From Neolewinella litorea (GTDB taxonomy: Bacteria > Bacteroidota > Bacteroidia > Chitinophagales > Saprospiraceae), in contig NZ_SRSF01000001.1 of assembly GCF_004803465.1 (NCBI RefSeq), positions 620,501-684,500 on the forward strand: a stretch of 64,000 nt of DNA, written 5' to 3'. This document shows, in pieces, positions 9,036-17,641 of the stretch. The notes beneath the pieces are model-generated. The model was not told where the DNA came from. It was given only the letters and a program-made list of their open reading frames with translations, and ran no database searches. A program made the translations under genes and the position numbers. Each line of letters begins with the position of its first letter. The stretch's first letter is position 1.

Positions 9036-9074
9036 AAAAAACCCCGCAGCCGGACGAAATTTTCCGGTGCGGGG
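9036..9074 (-). terminator. Intrinsic terminator for the minus-strand lipoprotein gene
   Basis: The stem pairs CCCCGCA plus CCGGA (9042-9054, one bulged G) with TCCGG plus TGCGGGG (9063-9074) across an 8-base loop. On the minus strand it is followed by a run of six T (complement of 9036-9041), so it serves the leftward gene ending at 9114; it may also stop ptrB transcripts. Confidence 0.8.
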
Positions 9075-9113
9075 GCATTAAATACGGGAAACGACAAAGA
9101 TTAGTTTTCGGGA

Positions 9114-10310
9114 TTATATCAGTCGGTGACTGTCGGCAAGGCGGTTCTGCAATTGAGGTTTAAGGACCGCCACGGCATCAAGGATCAGGTCGGCATCGGT
9201 GGGAAAACGTTGGGGCTGGTTTCCAATACGACGGCGTGAATCCGGACTAAGGGCCCGGGGATCGCCCCGGTAGGTGCTGGCGTAGTTCTCGAAAACGGCT
9301 TCCGCCGTCAGATCGTCGGCGTCCACGAGACGGTTCTGCCGCAGATCGTACAGCTCCACGGACCCGGTCACCAGGGCCGACTTTTGCTGCAGTACCTCAA
9401 GCACTTCGGCCCGTACGAGGACTTCGCGGGGGCGGGTAATGTCGTTGCCCAGCGAATCCTTGGCCACGTTTCCGTTGCCATCGAGTACGTATTCCTGTCC
9501 GTCTACGATCTTGCGTTCGTCGAGGTAACTGCGCTCGCTGATGCGCTCCGGACTGACACGGATGTCGCGAATGACGATCCTTGCCCGGTAATCGTAGGCC
9601 TCCTGCGAGCGACGGGAACCCAAGTCATAGATGCGCCAGCGGTCGTCCATTTCCGCCGTCCGCAGCCGCAGCAATTCGTCTTCAAAGCCGGCGGGAAGGA
9701 AGGTGTGGCTCTCATTTACTACCTCCACGGTGATGTAGACGCGGCCCAGCGCCTCGGCTTCCCGTGTGAGTCGTTCGGTATCGCGGTAGTTGCGGGCGTA
9801 GCGGTCGATGCGGCCCAGAGTATGGTAAGCTTCCCGGGCCGCGGCTTTGTCTCCCCGACGGCCGGCCGAAAGCTCGCTGAGGGCCTGTTCGTACAACTGC
9901 GCCGCGGCGCGGTGTTGGCTTTCCACCACGAGGTCTTCGACGTGAACGAACCGGAAAGTGGCCTTTCGGCCATTCTTGTCGAAAAGGGGCAGGAGGGGTC
10001 GCAGGGCGTCCTGCCGGCGCTTAAGGTTATCGTAGATGCCGTGAATGCGGACCCAATCCGGATCGGCGGCCTCGCGCAGGAAAGCGGCGCGGTTCACGTC
10101 CTCTTCGTTGGCGCGGTTGACAGCCGTCTCCAGGGCGGCCACCAGCTTGGGGTTCTTTTTCTGCTTGCCCGTAAGTCGTCGCTGGGCCAGTTCGATCGTG
10201 GCTTCGTAATCACCGGATTCGACCAGCGACTGTACGGAGGTACACGAGGGAGCCGCCAGGACAAGCATTCCCAGCAGCAGTAGCATCAGAGGGGGAAGCG
10301 GGCGTTTCAT
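9114..10310 (-). CDS. Lipoprotein with helical repeats, unknown function
   Basis: A 398-aa predicted lipoprotein: hydrophobic signal ending APSC (Cys23). The first 180 residues are Ala/Arg-rich helices resembling tetratricopeptide repeats. The second half is more beta-like, with a repeated ERSYLDERK / VLDGNGN segment. I do not recognise a named family. It is transcribed alone from a promoter at 10327-10334 and ends before its own terminator. Probable location is the periplasmic side of the inner or outer membrane. Confidence 0.7.
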   Translation of the reverse strand: MKRPLPPLMLLLLGMLVLAAPSCTSVQSLVESGDYEATIELAQRRLTGKQKKNPKLVAALETAVNRANEEDVNRAAFLREAADPDWVRIHGIYDNLKRRQDALRPLLPLFDKNGRKATFRFVHVEDLVVESQHRAAAQLYEQALSELSAGRRGDKAAAREAYHTLGRIDRYARNYRDTERLTREAEALGRVYITVEVVNESHTFLPAGFEDELLRLRTAEMDDRWRIYDLGSRRSQEAYDYRARIVIRDIRVSPERISERSYLDERKIVDGQEYVLDGNGNVAKDSLGNDITRPREVLVRAEVLEVLQQKSALVTGSVELYDLRQNRLVDADDLTAEAVFENYASTYRGDPRALSPDSRRRIGNQPQRFPTDADLILDAVAVLKPQLQNRLADSHRLI

Positions 10311-10326
10311 GTCGTTTCGTTTACGA

Positions 10327-10334
10327 CAAAACTA
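10327..10334 (-). promoter_or_regulatory. -7 box of the lipoprotein gene
   Basis: On the minus strand the sequence reads TAGTTTTG, a full match to TAnnTTTG, 16 bases before the start codon at 10310. Confidence 0.6.
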
Positions 10335-10378
10335 GTCCCGCGCCCCCTGCCATATTTCTATGGATCGGTTAAACTCGC

Positions 10379-11302
10379 TTAAGGTTTGTTAAGGAATACT
10401 TCGGCCAGCATACAGCGGGCGCTACCGCCGCCGTAGTGCTCGATGGTGCTGAGGTCGGCGTGGACGATGCGCATTCCGGTGGGTTCCAGCAGGGCGTCTC
10501 GCTGTTCGTCGGACAGCGAATGGAAGGCGGCCGAGGACATGATCCAGACCGGCCCCTGCGGTGTCTGGGCCTCCAGGGCGTTGCCGGCGAACTGGTCCAC
10601 TTGCTCGAGGGAAAGACCGACGATGCGCTTTCCGGAAAGCACAATGCTTTCGGTGAGTTTCGACTTTTCCGCCGGATCGCGAACGGCGTCGAGGCATACC
10701 AGTACGTCGTAGGTACCAATCGCCATCATGACATTGGTGTGGTAGATCACTTCCCCGCGCAGGTCGTATCCGTGGAAGGTGATCGGCTGATAATCCATCA
10801 ATTCGCACCACTGGTGTACGGCCTCCAGGCTGCAGCGCTGCGAAAGACAGGCGTAGGCAATACGAGCCTTGCGGTCGAGCAGGAGGCAGCCGGTGCTTTC
10901 GAGGTAGAGTTCCTGGTCTTCCCAAACCGACAGGTCCAGCTTCCGGTCCACCACGAAATTGTCGCTGAGGTAGTCAATAATATCGTCGCGTCGCTCCATC
11001 CGGCGTTGCGGCCAGAAGGTCGGATAGGTAATCAGTGTCCCGTCTTCGTGGGTAGAAAACCAGTTATTTGGGAAGACGGCATCCGGTTTGACCGGGGCCG
11101 GGGTATCCTCGATCACGTGGACGGTGACCCCGGCGCGCCGCAGCAGGTCGGTAAAGTGGTCAAACTCCTCCACGGCCCGCCGGCCAATGGCCGTAAAGCT
11201 TTCATTAGAGACTACCTGTTGGAATGAGTTGTCGGCGACCGTTTCGCTGGCGCGGGCAAAATTGGCCGGGCGGACGAGCAGCAGGTGGTTGGTGGTTTGC
11301 AT
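10379..11302 (-). CDS. ctlX: CtlX-type citrulline hydrolase / arginine deiminase superfamily
   Basis: A 307-aa member of the guanidino-group modifying superfamily, of the CtlX type known for citrulline use. The family opening LLVRPANF, the PNNWFSTHEDGTLITYP block, the STGCLLLDR segment and the YHTNVMMAIG motif with its His are all present. The catalytic Cys297 lies in GGGSARCMLAE near the C-terminus. Hydrolysis of the ureido or guanidino group of citrulline, arginine or a methylated derivative is expected; the exact substrate cannot be told from sequence. No signal peptide is present, so it is cytosolic. The gene stands alone between divergently arranged neighbours. Confidence 0.85.
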   Translation of the reverse strand: MQTTNHLLLVRPANFARASETVADNSFQQVVSNESFTAIGRRAVEEFDHFTDLLRRAGVTVHVIEDTPAPVKPDAVFPNNWFSTHEDGTLITYPTFWPQRRMERRDDIIDYLSDNFVVDRKLDLSVWEDQELYLESTGCLLLDRKARIAYACLSQRCSLEAVHQWCELMDYQPITFHGYDLRGEVIYHTNVMMAIGTYDVLVCLDAVRDPAEKSKLTESIVLSGKRIVGLSLEQVDQFAGNALEAQTPQGPVWIMSSAAFHSLSDEQRDALLEPTGMRIVHADLSTIEHYGGGSARCMLAEVFLNKP

Positions 11303-11374
11303 GATTTACTGGTTGGGCCCCGTGAAGGTGCAACGAATTCCGTCAATCTGGAAATAGGCCGGGCGGGCATTATG

Positions 11375-11382
11375 TACATTGC
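11375..11382 (+). promoter_or_regulatory. Possible -7 box for ggt
   Basis: TACATTGC, a partial TAnnTTTG match, lies 15 bases before the ATG at 11398. Confidence 0.4.
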
Positions 11383-11397
11383 GCTAAAACGCCCTGC

Positions 11398-13083
11398 ATG
11401 AAGTATTTGCCCCTGCTCGCCTTACTCATTCTTGGTTGCCGGGAGTCGCCCCGCGTCGATTACACCGCCGAAAAATCAGCGACCTATTCCACCGTCGCCA
11501 TCGCCGGTCCGCATCCCCTGGCTACCCAAACCGCGGAAGCGGTACTCCGGCGCGGCGGCAACGCCATCGACGCCGCGGTTGCGATGCAACTCGCCATGGC
11601 AGTGGTTTACCCCCGCGCGGGCAACATCGGCGGCGGCGGCTTCCTGGTGTACCGCCCGGCGGATGGCCCCGCTATTGCCCTTGACTACCGCGAAGTAGCT
11701 CCCGCAGCCGCCCACCGTGATATGTACCTCGACAGTGCCGGTAACGTCACCGAGGGGCTCAGTACGCTCGGCCACCTGGCGGTTGGCGTACCGGGGACGG
11801 TAGCCGGCATCGCGGCCATGCACGAGCGTTTCGGCAGCCTGCCGTGGGCGGAACTGGTTCAGCCTGCGATCGACCTGGCCGACGGGGGCTACCGCCTCAG
11901 CGAAGCGGAGATCGAGCGCCTGAAGCGCTACCACGATGATTTTGCCGCCCTGAACGAAGAAACACCCTTCAACGACAGCTCCCGCGTGGCGGGGACGCTG
12001 GTGCAACAACCGGACCTGGCCGCCACGCTGATCCGGATCCGCGACGAGGGTGCGGCCGGCTTTTACGAGGGAGCCACCGCCGACCTGATCGTGGCGGAGA
12101 TGGAATCCGGCGGCGGACTCATCACCCGGGAAGACCTGCGGCAGTACGCGCCGAAATGGAAGGCCCCGATCACCAAGGAGTACAAGGAATTCCGTTTGAT
12201 CTCCATGCCTCCCAGCAGCAGCGGCGGGGTGGCCCTGAGCCAGATGGCGGAAATGATTGAGCCATTCCCCCTTTCGGAGTACGGTTTTCAGAGCGTTCGC
12301 TCGGTGCAGGTGATTGCCGAGGCCATGCGCCGGGCGTACGCCGACCGGGCCGAATATCTGGGGGATGCCGACTTCTACCCCGTGCCGGTGGATTCCCTGC
12401 TGCGGGATGAATACCTGCTGAACCGGATGGCCGATTTCTCCTTCGATACCGCCGGGACCAGTGCCGCAATCGCCGCCGGGAACCTGCCGATGAAGGAAAC
12501 CTTCGAGACTACCCACATCAGCATCGTGGACAGCCTCGGCAACGCGGTATCCATCACCACTACCCTCAACGGCAACTTCGGCAGTAAGGTGATGGTCGAC
12601 GGCGGCGGTTTCTTCCTCAACAACGAAATGGACGATTTCAGCGCCAAGCCCGGCGTCCCCAACATGTTCGGGCTGGTCGGCAAGGAGGCCAACGCCATTC
12701 AACCCGGCAAACGGATGCTGTCGAGCATGACGCCCACTATCGTCGAGCGGAACGGAGAACTTTTCCTTGTTCTGGGCGCACCCGGTGGTTCCACCATCAT
12801 CACCGCGGTATTGCAGACCTTTCTTAACGTCACCGAGTATGGCATGGACCTACCCGCCGCCGTAGCGGCACCACGGTTTCACCACCAATGGCTGCCCGAC
12901 GAAATTCTCTATGAATCGGACGCACTGAGCGGTGGCGTGCTCGACAGTCTGAAGACCCTCGGCTATCGCTTCCGGGAAGTGAACAGCATGGCTGTCATCA
13001 AAGCCATCCGGGTGCTGCACGACGGTCGGCTGCAAGCCGCGGCCGACCCCCGCAATCCGGACGACGACGTGGCCGGCTACTAA
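11398..13083 (+). CDS. ggt: Gamma-glutamyltransferase lipoprotein
   Basis: Cleaves gamma-glutamyl amide bonds, as in glutathione, or transfers the gamma-glutamyl group. The 561-aa precursor has an N-terminal signal ending in a lipobox (LILGC, Cys14), so the enzyme is probably membrane-anchored outside the cytoplasm. The large-subunit motif RRGGNAIDAAVAMQLA and the small-subunit start are present; autocleavage is expected before the first Thr of TTHIS (about residue 371), which becomes the nucleophile. The SSMTPT and GAPGGS stretches complete the site. The gene ends with a 4-base overlap with the convergent aminotransferase gene. Confidence 0.93.
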   Translation: MKYLPLLALLILGCRESPRVDYTAEKSATYSTVAIAGPHPLATQTAEAVLRRGGNAIDAAVAMQLAMAVVYPRAGNIGGGGFLVYRPADGPAIALDYREVAPAAAHRDMYLDSAGNVTEGLSTLGHLAVGVPGTVAGIAAMHERFGSLPWAELVQPAIDLADGGYRLSEAEIERLKRYHDDFAALNEETPFNDSSRVAGTLVQQPDLAATLIRIRDEGAAGFYEGATADLIVAEMESGGGLITREDLRQYAPKWKAPITKEYKEFRLISMPPSSSGGVALSQMAEMIEPFPLSEYGFQSVRSVQVIAEAMRRAYADRAEYLGDADFYPVPVDSLLRDEYLLNRMADFSFDTAGTSAAIAAGNLPMKETFETTHISIVDSLGNAVSITTTLNGNFGSKVMVDGGGFFLNNEMDDFSAKPGVPNMFGLVGKEANAIQPGKRMLSSMTPTIVERNGELFLVLGAPGGSTIITAVLQTFLNVTEYGMDLPAAVAAPRFHHQWLPDEILYESDALSGGVLDSLKTLGYRFREVNSMAVIKAIRVLHDGRLQAAADPRNPDDDVAGY

Positions 13084-14291
13084 CGCAGCTGACCTAGCGC
13101 CTGGGCGATGCGGTCGACTGCCGTCCGCAGTTGTTCCTCACTGGCCGCGTAGCTGATCCGCAGGCAGTCGGGGGCGCCGAAGGCGCCGCCGGTGACGGTG
13201 GCCACGTGGGCCTTGACGAGCAGGTACTCGGCCAGGTCATCGGCATCGCGGATAGTGGTTTCTCCATCGGACTTACCGAAGAATGCACTCACGTCGGGGA
13301 AGAGGTAGAACGCGCCCTGGGGGCGGTTCACCTTCATTCCCTCGATCTTCTCGAGGCCTTCGATGATCAGTTCGCGGCGGCGGGCAAAGGCCTCCTTCAT
13401 GGCGATGGTCGGACCCAGGTCGCTGTTCAGCGCGTGCGCACCCGCGTGTTGGGCAATGCTGTTGGCACCGCTGGTGCTCTGGCCCTGCAGTTTGTTACAG
13501 GCATCCGCCACCTCTTGGGGGGCTCCGAGGTAGCCGAGGCGCCAGCCGGTCATGGCAAAACCCTTGCTGAAGCCGTTCACGGTGATGGTGCGGTCGCTTA
13601 CCTCGGGAAAGGTACCGATACTGGCGTGCTCGCCGGTGAAGTTGATGTGCTCGTAGATTTCGTCCGACACTACGAATACATTCGGGAAGTCGGCCAGCAT
13701 CCGGCTGATGGCGGCCAGTTCGGTGGAGGTATAGACCGACCCTGTGGGATTGCAGGGCGAGGAAAAGAGAATGAACTTGGTGCGGTCAGTGATGGCCGCG
13801 GCGATGGCTTCGGGAGTGACCTTATAATCGTCGTCGATGCCGGCACCGACGATCACGGGCTTGCCGCCGGCTACCTCTACCATAGCCGAGTAGCTCACCC
13901 AGAAGGGTGCCAGGATCACTACCTCATCCCCTTCGTTGAGCAGCGCGAAGCATACGTTGGCGATGCTCTGCTTGGCACCGGTGCTCACCACGATCTGGGA
14001 GGGTGAGTAGGCGAGGCCGTTTTCCCGCTTGAACTTGTCGGAGATGGCCTTGCGCAGTTCGGCGGTGCCGGGTACGGGGGTGTACTTCGTCTGCCCTTCG
14101 TCGAGGGCGCGCTTGGCCGCTTCCTTGATGTGGTCCGGGGTATCGAAATCCGGTTCGCCGAGGCTCAGGCTGATGACGTCGTGACCCTGGGCCATCACTT
14201 CGCGGCCCAGCTGGGCCATGCGCAGGGTGGCGGATTCTTCCATGGTGCGTACGCGGTCGGAGAGCAGGGAGGTAGCGGTAGTTGAAGCCAT
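13080..14291 (-). CDS. Class I/II aminotransferase (aspartate/aromatic type)
   Basis: A PLP-dependent aminotransferase of 403 aa, close to the aspartate aminotransferase Ib group. The ATG at 14291 is preferred; an in-frame ATG at 14384 would add 31 residues and would place the likely promoter box inside the gene. Visible features: SLGEPDFDTP (substrate loop), the GAKQSI cofactor segment, SPCNPTGSVY, and GFSKGFAMTGWRLGY containing the Schiff-base lysine. The C-terminal Arg that binds the substrate carboxylate is in CLRISYA. A Glu/Asp or aromatic amino donor with 2-oxoglutarate is likely. Confidence 0.9.
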   Translation of the reverse strand: MASTTATSLLSDRVRTMEESATLRMAQLGREVMAQGHDVISLSLGEPDFDTPDHIKEAAKRALDEGQTKYTPVPGTAELRKAISDKFKRENGLAYSPSQIVVSTGAKQSIANVCFALLNEGDEVVILAPFWVSYSAMVEVAGGKPVIVGAGIDDDYKVTPEAIAAAITDRTKFILFSSPCNPTGSVYTSTELAAISRMLADFPNVFVVSDEIYEHINFTGEHASIGTFPEVSDRTITVNGFSKGFAMTGWRLGYLGAPQEVADACNKLQGQSTSGANSIAQHAGAHALNSDLGPTIAMKEAFARRRELIIEGLEKIEGMKVNRPQGAFYLFPDVSAFFGKSDGETTIRDADDLAEYLLVKAHVATVTGGAFGAPDCLRISYAASEEQLRTAVDRIAQALGQLR

Positions 14292-14316
14292 GCTGGTAAT
14301 CTGTTTTTTGGGAAGG

Positions 14317-14324
14317 CGAAGATA
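14317..14324 (-). promoter_or_regulatory. Possible -7 box of the aminotransferase gene
   Basis: The minus strand reads TATCTTCG 25 bases before the start codon at 14291, a partial TAnnTTTG match. Confidence 0.4.
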
Positions 14325-14470
14325 AGGGCAGCCGGCCGGGGCCGGTGTCAAAAATACGGAACCGCCCGACCAAAATTGCCGCATAGTGGAACCCCCAACT
14401 GTATCTTGGCATCTTTTACGCGGGTCGGTGCAACGCTCCTACCCCTGATTCTCTTCCATACCCCTCGATC

Positions 14471-15838
14471 ATGTCTACCCTGTCCATCAGCTCCTTCAAG
14501 CCCCGGTTGAGCTTCTGGGAGATCTGGAACATGAGCTTCGGATTCCTCGGGATCCAGTTCGGTTTCGCCCTTCAGAACGCCAACGTCAGCCGCATCTTCG
14601 AAACCCTGGGAGCCTCCCCGGATGAGCTACCGATACTGTGGCTGGCCGCACCGGTCACCGGACTGCTGGTGCAGCCCATCATCGGGTATTACAGCGACCG
14701 CACCTGGAGCGAACGCTGGGGCCGCCGCCGCCCGTTCTTCGCGGTAGGCGCCATCCTGGCTACCGTGGCCCTGTTCCTCATGCCCAACTCCACGGCCCTC
14801 TGGATGGCCGTGCTGATGCTGTGGGTCCTGGACGCGTCGATCAATATCAGCATGGAACCCTTCCGTGCCTTTGTGGGGGATATGCTGCCCAACGAGCAAC
14901 GCACCCGCGGCTTTGCCATGCAGAGCTTTTTCATCGGCACCGGAGCGGTCATCGCCTCCGCCCTGCCCTACGTATTTACCAACTGGTTCGGACTTACCAA
15001 CACCGCCCCCGAGGGTGCCATTCCCGACTCCGTGCGCTGGTCGTTCTACCTGGGCGGTATCGCCTATTTCTCGGCGGTAATGTGGACCGTCTTCAACACC
15101 AAGGAATACCCGCCGGACGATCTGGAAGAACTGCGGAGGGAAAACGCCGCGAAAGGGATTTACGACGGCATCAAGGAATCCTTCCTCGGTATTTTCCGCA
15201 TGCCGAAGACCATGGTGCAGCTTTCGGCCGTGCAGTTCTTCTCGTGGTTCGCCCTGTTTGCCATGTGGATCTACATGACCTCCGCCGTCACCAGCCATAT
15301 CTACGGCACCACGGACACCAATTCCGAAGCCTACAATGAAGGTGCCGACTGGGTCGGCATCTGCTTCGCCATCTACAACGGTGTGGCGGCCCTGGCTGCT
15401 TTTATACTGCCGGTAATCGCCCGGATGCTCAACCGTCGGCTTACCCACCTGCTCGCCCTGTTCTGCGGGGCGCTCGGACTGGGCAGTGTGTACTTCATGC
15501 AGGATCCAAATATGCTGCTGCTCTCCATGGTGGGGGTCGGGATCGCCTGGGCCAGCATCTTATCGATGCCCTACGCCATCATCAGCAGCATCCTGCCGGC
15601 TAATAAGATGGGTTACTACATGGGGGTGTTCAACTTCTTCATCGTCATTCCACAGATCGTGGCCGCCGGCCTGCTGGGTTTCATTCTGAGCACGTTCTTC
15701 GGTAATGTGGCCATTTATGCGCTGCTCATCGGCGCGGCTTCCTTTGCCCTTTCCGGACTCCTTTGCCTGATCGTGGAAGACAACGACGTTGAGGTCGACT
15801 TCGCCCTGCCGAAAAGCCCCATCGAACCCATTACGTAG
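14471..15838 (+). CDS. MFS transporter, SLC45-like (sucrose/maltose type)
   Basis: A 455-aa major-facilitator transporter with about 12 hydrophobic helices. The opening FWEIWNMSFGFLGIQFGFALQ and the loop GYYSDRTWSERWGRRRPF between helices 2 and 3 (the MFS RxGRR motif) are typical of the bacterial SLC45/sucrose-maltose group, as is SMEPFRAFVGDMLP. These proteins carry disaccharides with protons across the inner membrane. No sugar hydrolase is directly adjacent, so the substrate is open. A 180-base gap separates it from the divergent aminotransferase. Confidence 0.85.
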   Translation: MSTLSISSFKPRLSFWEIWNMSFGFLGIQFGFALQNANVSRIFETLGASPDELPILWLAAPVTGLLVQPIIGYYSDRTWSERWGRRRPFFAVGAILATVALFLMPNSTALWMAVLMLWVLDASINISMEPFRAFVGDMLPNEQRTRGFAMQSFFIGTGAVIASALPYVFTNWFGLTNTAPEGAIPDSVRWSFYLGGIAYFSAVMWTVFNTKEYPPDDLEELRRENAAKGIYDGIKESFLGIFRMPKTMVQLSAVQFFSWFALFAMWIYMTSAVTSHIYGTTDTNSEAYNEGADWVGICFAIYNGVAALAAFILPVIARMLNRRLTHLLALFCGALGLGSVYFMQDPNMLLLSMVGVGIAWASILSMPYAIISSILPANKMGYYMGVFNFFIVIPQIVAAGLLGFILSTFFGNVAIYALLIGAASFALSGLLCLIVEDNDVEVDFALPKSPIEPIT

Positions 15839-15842
15839 GGAA

Positions 15843-17138
15843 CTACCGGACCCCAAGCCATTCGGGGAAAAAGACGACCACCGTAAGCAGAATCACCTGA
15901 ATAATCAGGAAGGGTACGATTCCGCGGTACAGGTGTCCCGTGGTGACCTCCGGTGGGGCCACACCCTTGAGGTAAAAGAGGGCAAAACCGAAGGGCGGCG
16001 AGAGGAAGCTCGTCTGCAGGTTGATGCCCAGCAGAATCCCCAACCAGATCAAATCGGTACCGTAAGCCACGAATACCGGCGTCACCACCGGCACGATGAT
16101 GAACACAATCTCAATAAAGTCGATGAAGAATCCGGCCACGAAAACGACCACCATCACCAGTGCCAGAAACTGATACTCCGGTAGGTCGCTCCGCTCGATC
16201 AGCTGCACCAGGAAGCGATCACCCCCTAATTCCCGGAACACCAGCGAAAAGGTGGTCGCCCCAAGCAGAATCATGAAGACCATACTGGTCAGGTGGGTAG
16301 TATCGCGACACACCGTGCGCGTTACGTCCCAATCCAGTCGACCCTGCGTCCAGGTGAGCAGCACGGCACCCGCGGCCCCGACCCCCGCTGCTTCCGTCGG
16401 ACTGGCCAGCCCGATCAAAATACTCCCCAGCACCGCCACGATCAATAGAAGTGGAAGGAACAGGCTCTGAAGGACCTTCACCAGGAGGGTCCGGTCCCAC
16501 GCGGGCCCCTCTACCGCTACCGGGAACAGTCGCGGACGCAGTGCGCCCAACCCTAAAATGTACACGATGTAAGCGGCAACCAACAGCAAACTGGGATACA
16601 GCGCGGCGCGAAACAGTCCGCCAACACTCACCTGCAATACGCTGCCCAGGAGCACGAGTACAACGGAAGGGGGAATGATTTGACCCAGCGTTCCCGAAGC
16701 CGCAATCACACCGGTAGCCACCGTAGGCGGATACCCCTTGCGCAACATCGGCGGCAGGCTGATCAGACCCATGGTGATTACGGTGGCCCCCACGATGCCC
16801 GTCGATGCGGCCAGCAAGGCCCCCACGATCACGACGGAGACGGCCATTCCACCGCGCACCCGTCCGAAAAGACTCGCCATGCTGTTGAGCATTCGTTCGG
16901 CCAGACCGCTTTTCTCCAGCATGATGCCCATGAAAACAAATAGGGGTACGGCCAGCAAAACGGAGTTGTCCATAACTCCCATGATCCGATTAGGGAGAAG
17001 ACTCAATACCGCAAAATCAAGGAAGCAGAGCGCATAGATCAGGCTGAGCCCTCCCAGGGTGAAAGCCACGGGGTAGCCATACAGCACCAGCAGGAAAATG
17101 CTGACGAAGAGGATGAGGGCGAGGACGGCCAGACTCAT
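15843..17138 (-). CDS. dctM: TRAP transporter large permease (DctM)
   Basis: The large membrane subunit of a tripartite ATP-independent periplasmic transporter, 431 aa with many hydrophobic helices. The family pattern VPLFVFMGIMLEKSGLAERM, GIVGATVITMG, and GQIIPPSVVLV is clear, as are GLASPTEAAGVGA and LLGINLQTSFLSPPFG. The ATG at 17138 overlaps the dctQ stop as ATGA, showing translational coupling; a start 14 codons upstream would lie inside dctQ. TRAP systems need a periplasmic DctP binding protein, and none is encoded next to the pair, so the substrate is unknown. Confidence 0.92.
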   Translation of the reverse strand: MSLAVLALILFVSIFLLVLYGYPVAFTLGGLSLIYALCFLDFAVLSLLPNRIMGVMDNSVLLAVPLFVFMGIMLEKSGLAERMLNSMASLFGRVRGGMAVSVVIVGALLAASTGIVGATVITMGLISLPPMLRKGYPPTVATGVIAASGTLGQIIPPSVVLVLLGSVLQVSVGGLFRAALYPSLLLVAAYIVYILGLGALRPRLFPVAVEGPAWDRTLLVKVLQSLFLPLLLIVAVLGSILIGLASPTEAAGVGAAGAVLLTWTQGRLDWDVTRTVCRDTTHLTSMVFMILLGATTFSLVFRELGGDRFLVQLIERSDLPEYQFLALVMVVVFVAGFFIDFIEIVFIIVPVVTPVFVAYGTDLIWLGILLGINLQTSFLSPPFGFALFYLKGVAPPEVTTGHLYRGIVPFLIIQVILLTVVVFFPEWLGVR

Positions 17139-17641
17139 GCTTCCTCGCTTTGTGGAGCACCCGTGGCCGCCCGGTAACACTCGGCAATCCCCTGCAGGAT
17201 GAGCAGGCCGGCCGCGAACGGCACTACGGCCTTGATCGGAAAGTAATAGGGGATGCCGTTGGGATTAGGACTGCCCTCGCTCGACACCCACGACTCATAG
17301 GCGTACAGCGTACTGAAGTACAACAGCACCACCGCCCACGGCAGCAGGAAAAGGATGCCCCCTATCAGATTGACCAGGCGCTTGTCCGCCGGCTGGAAGT
17401 TCTCGTAAAACAGATCAACCCGCACGTGGCGATCCTGCTGCAGGGCGTACGGGATGCCCAGCAGGAAAATCAACGAAAAGAGGTGCCACTCCAGCTCAAT
17501 AACCCAGGCGGCGGTGAGCGAGAAGAACCAACGCAGCAATACATCGACCACCACCAGTACGATCAGCAAGAGGTTCAGCAGGCCCGCCGCCCGCCCGATG
17601 GCCGCTATCACGCGATCAATAAGGTGGACGAGTTGCTTCAT
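17135..17641 (-). CDS. dctQ: TRAP transporter small permease (DctQ)
   Basis: The small membrane subunit of the TRAP pair, 168 aa with four hydrophobic helices. The order and spacing fit DctQ, with WVIELEWHLFSLIFLLGIPYAL followed by DRHVRVDLFYE, the most conserved stretch of the family. It overlaps the mnmH stop upstream and the dctM start downstream by 4 bases each (ATGA), so mnmH-dctQ-dctM is one tightly coupled operon. Confidence 0.9.
   Translation of the reverse strand: MKQLVHLIDRVIAAIGRAAGLLNLLLIVLVVVDVLLRWFFSLTAAWVIELEWHLFSLIFLLGIPYALQQDRHVRVDLFYENFQPADKRLVNLIGGILFLLPWAVVLLYFSTLYAYESWVSSEGSPNPNGIPYYFPIKAVVPFAAGLLILQGIAECYRAATGAPQSEEA

Noticed and set aside
7546-9078. Long open frame (510 codons) on the minus strand opposite oligopeptidase B
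   Set aside because: GC-rich codon bias produces long antisense frames; it has no recognisable domain and the sense gene has a full catalytic triad.
9384-10283. Plus-strand frame opposite the lipoprotein gene
   Set aside because: The minus strand has a lipobox, promoter box and terminator; the plus frame has none.
11476-12702. 408-codon minus-strand frame opposite ggt
   Set aside because: Antisense shadow; the sense strand carries the gamma-glutamyltransferase motifs.
14459-14470. TACCCCTC-4-ATG before the MFS gene as another leaderless box
   Set aside because: It lacks the TT core of the -7 element, so the similarity is too weak to count.
16252-16470. Small plus-strand frames inside dctM
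   Set aside because: Antisense to a clear permease gene, no motif.
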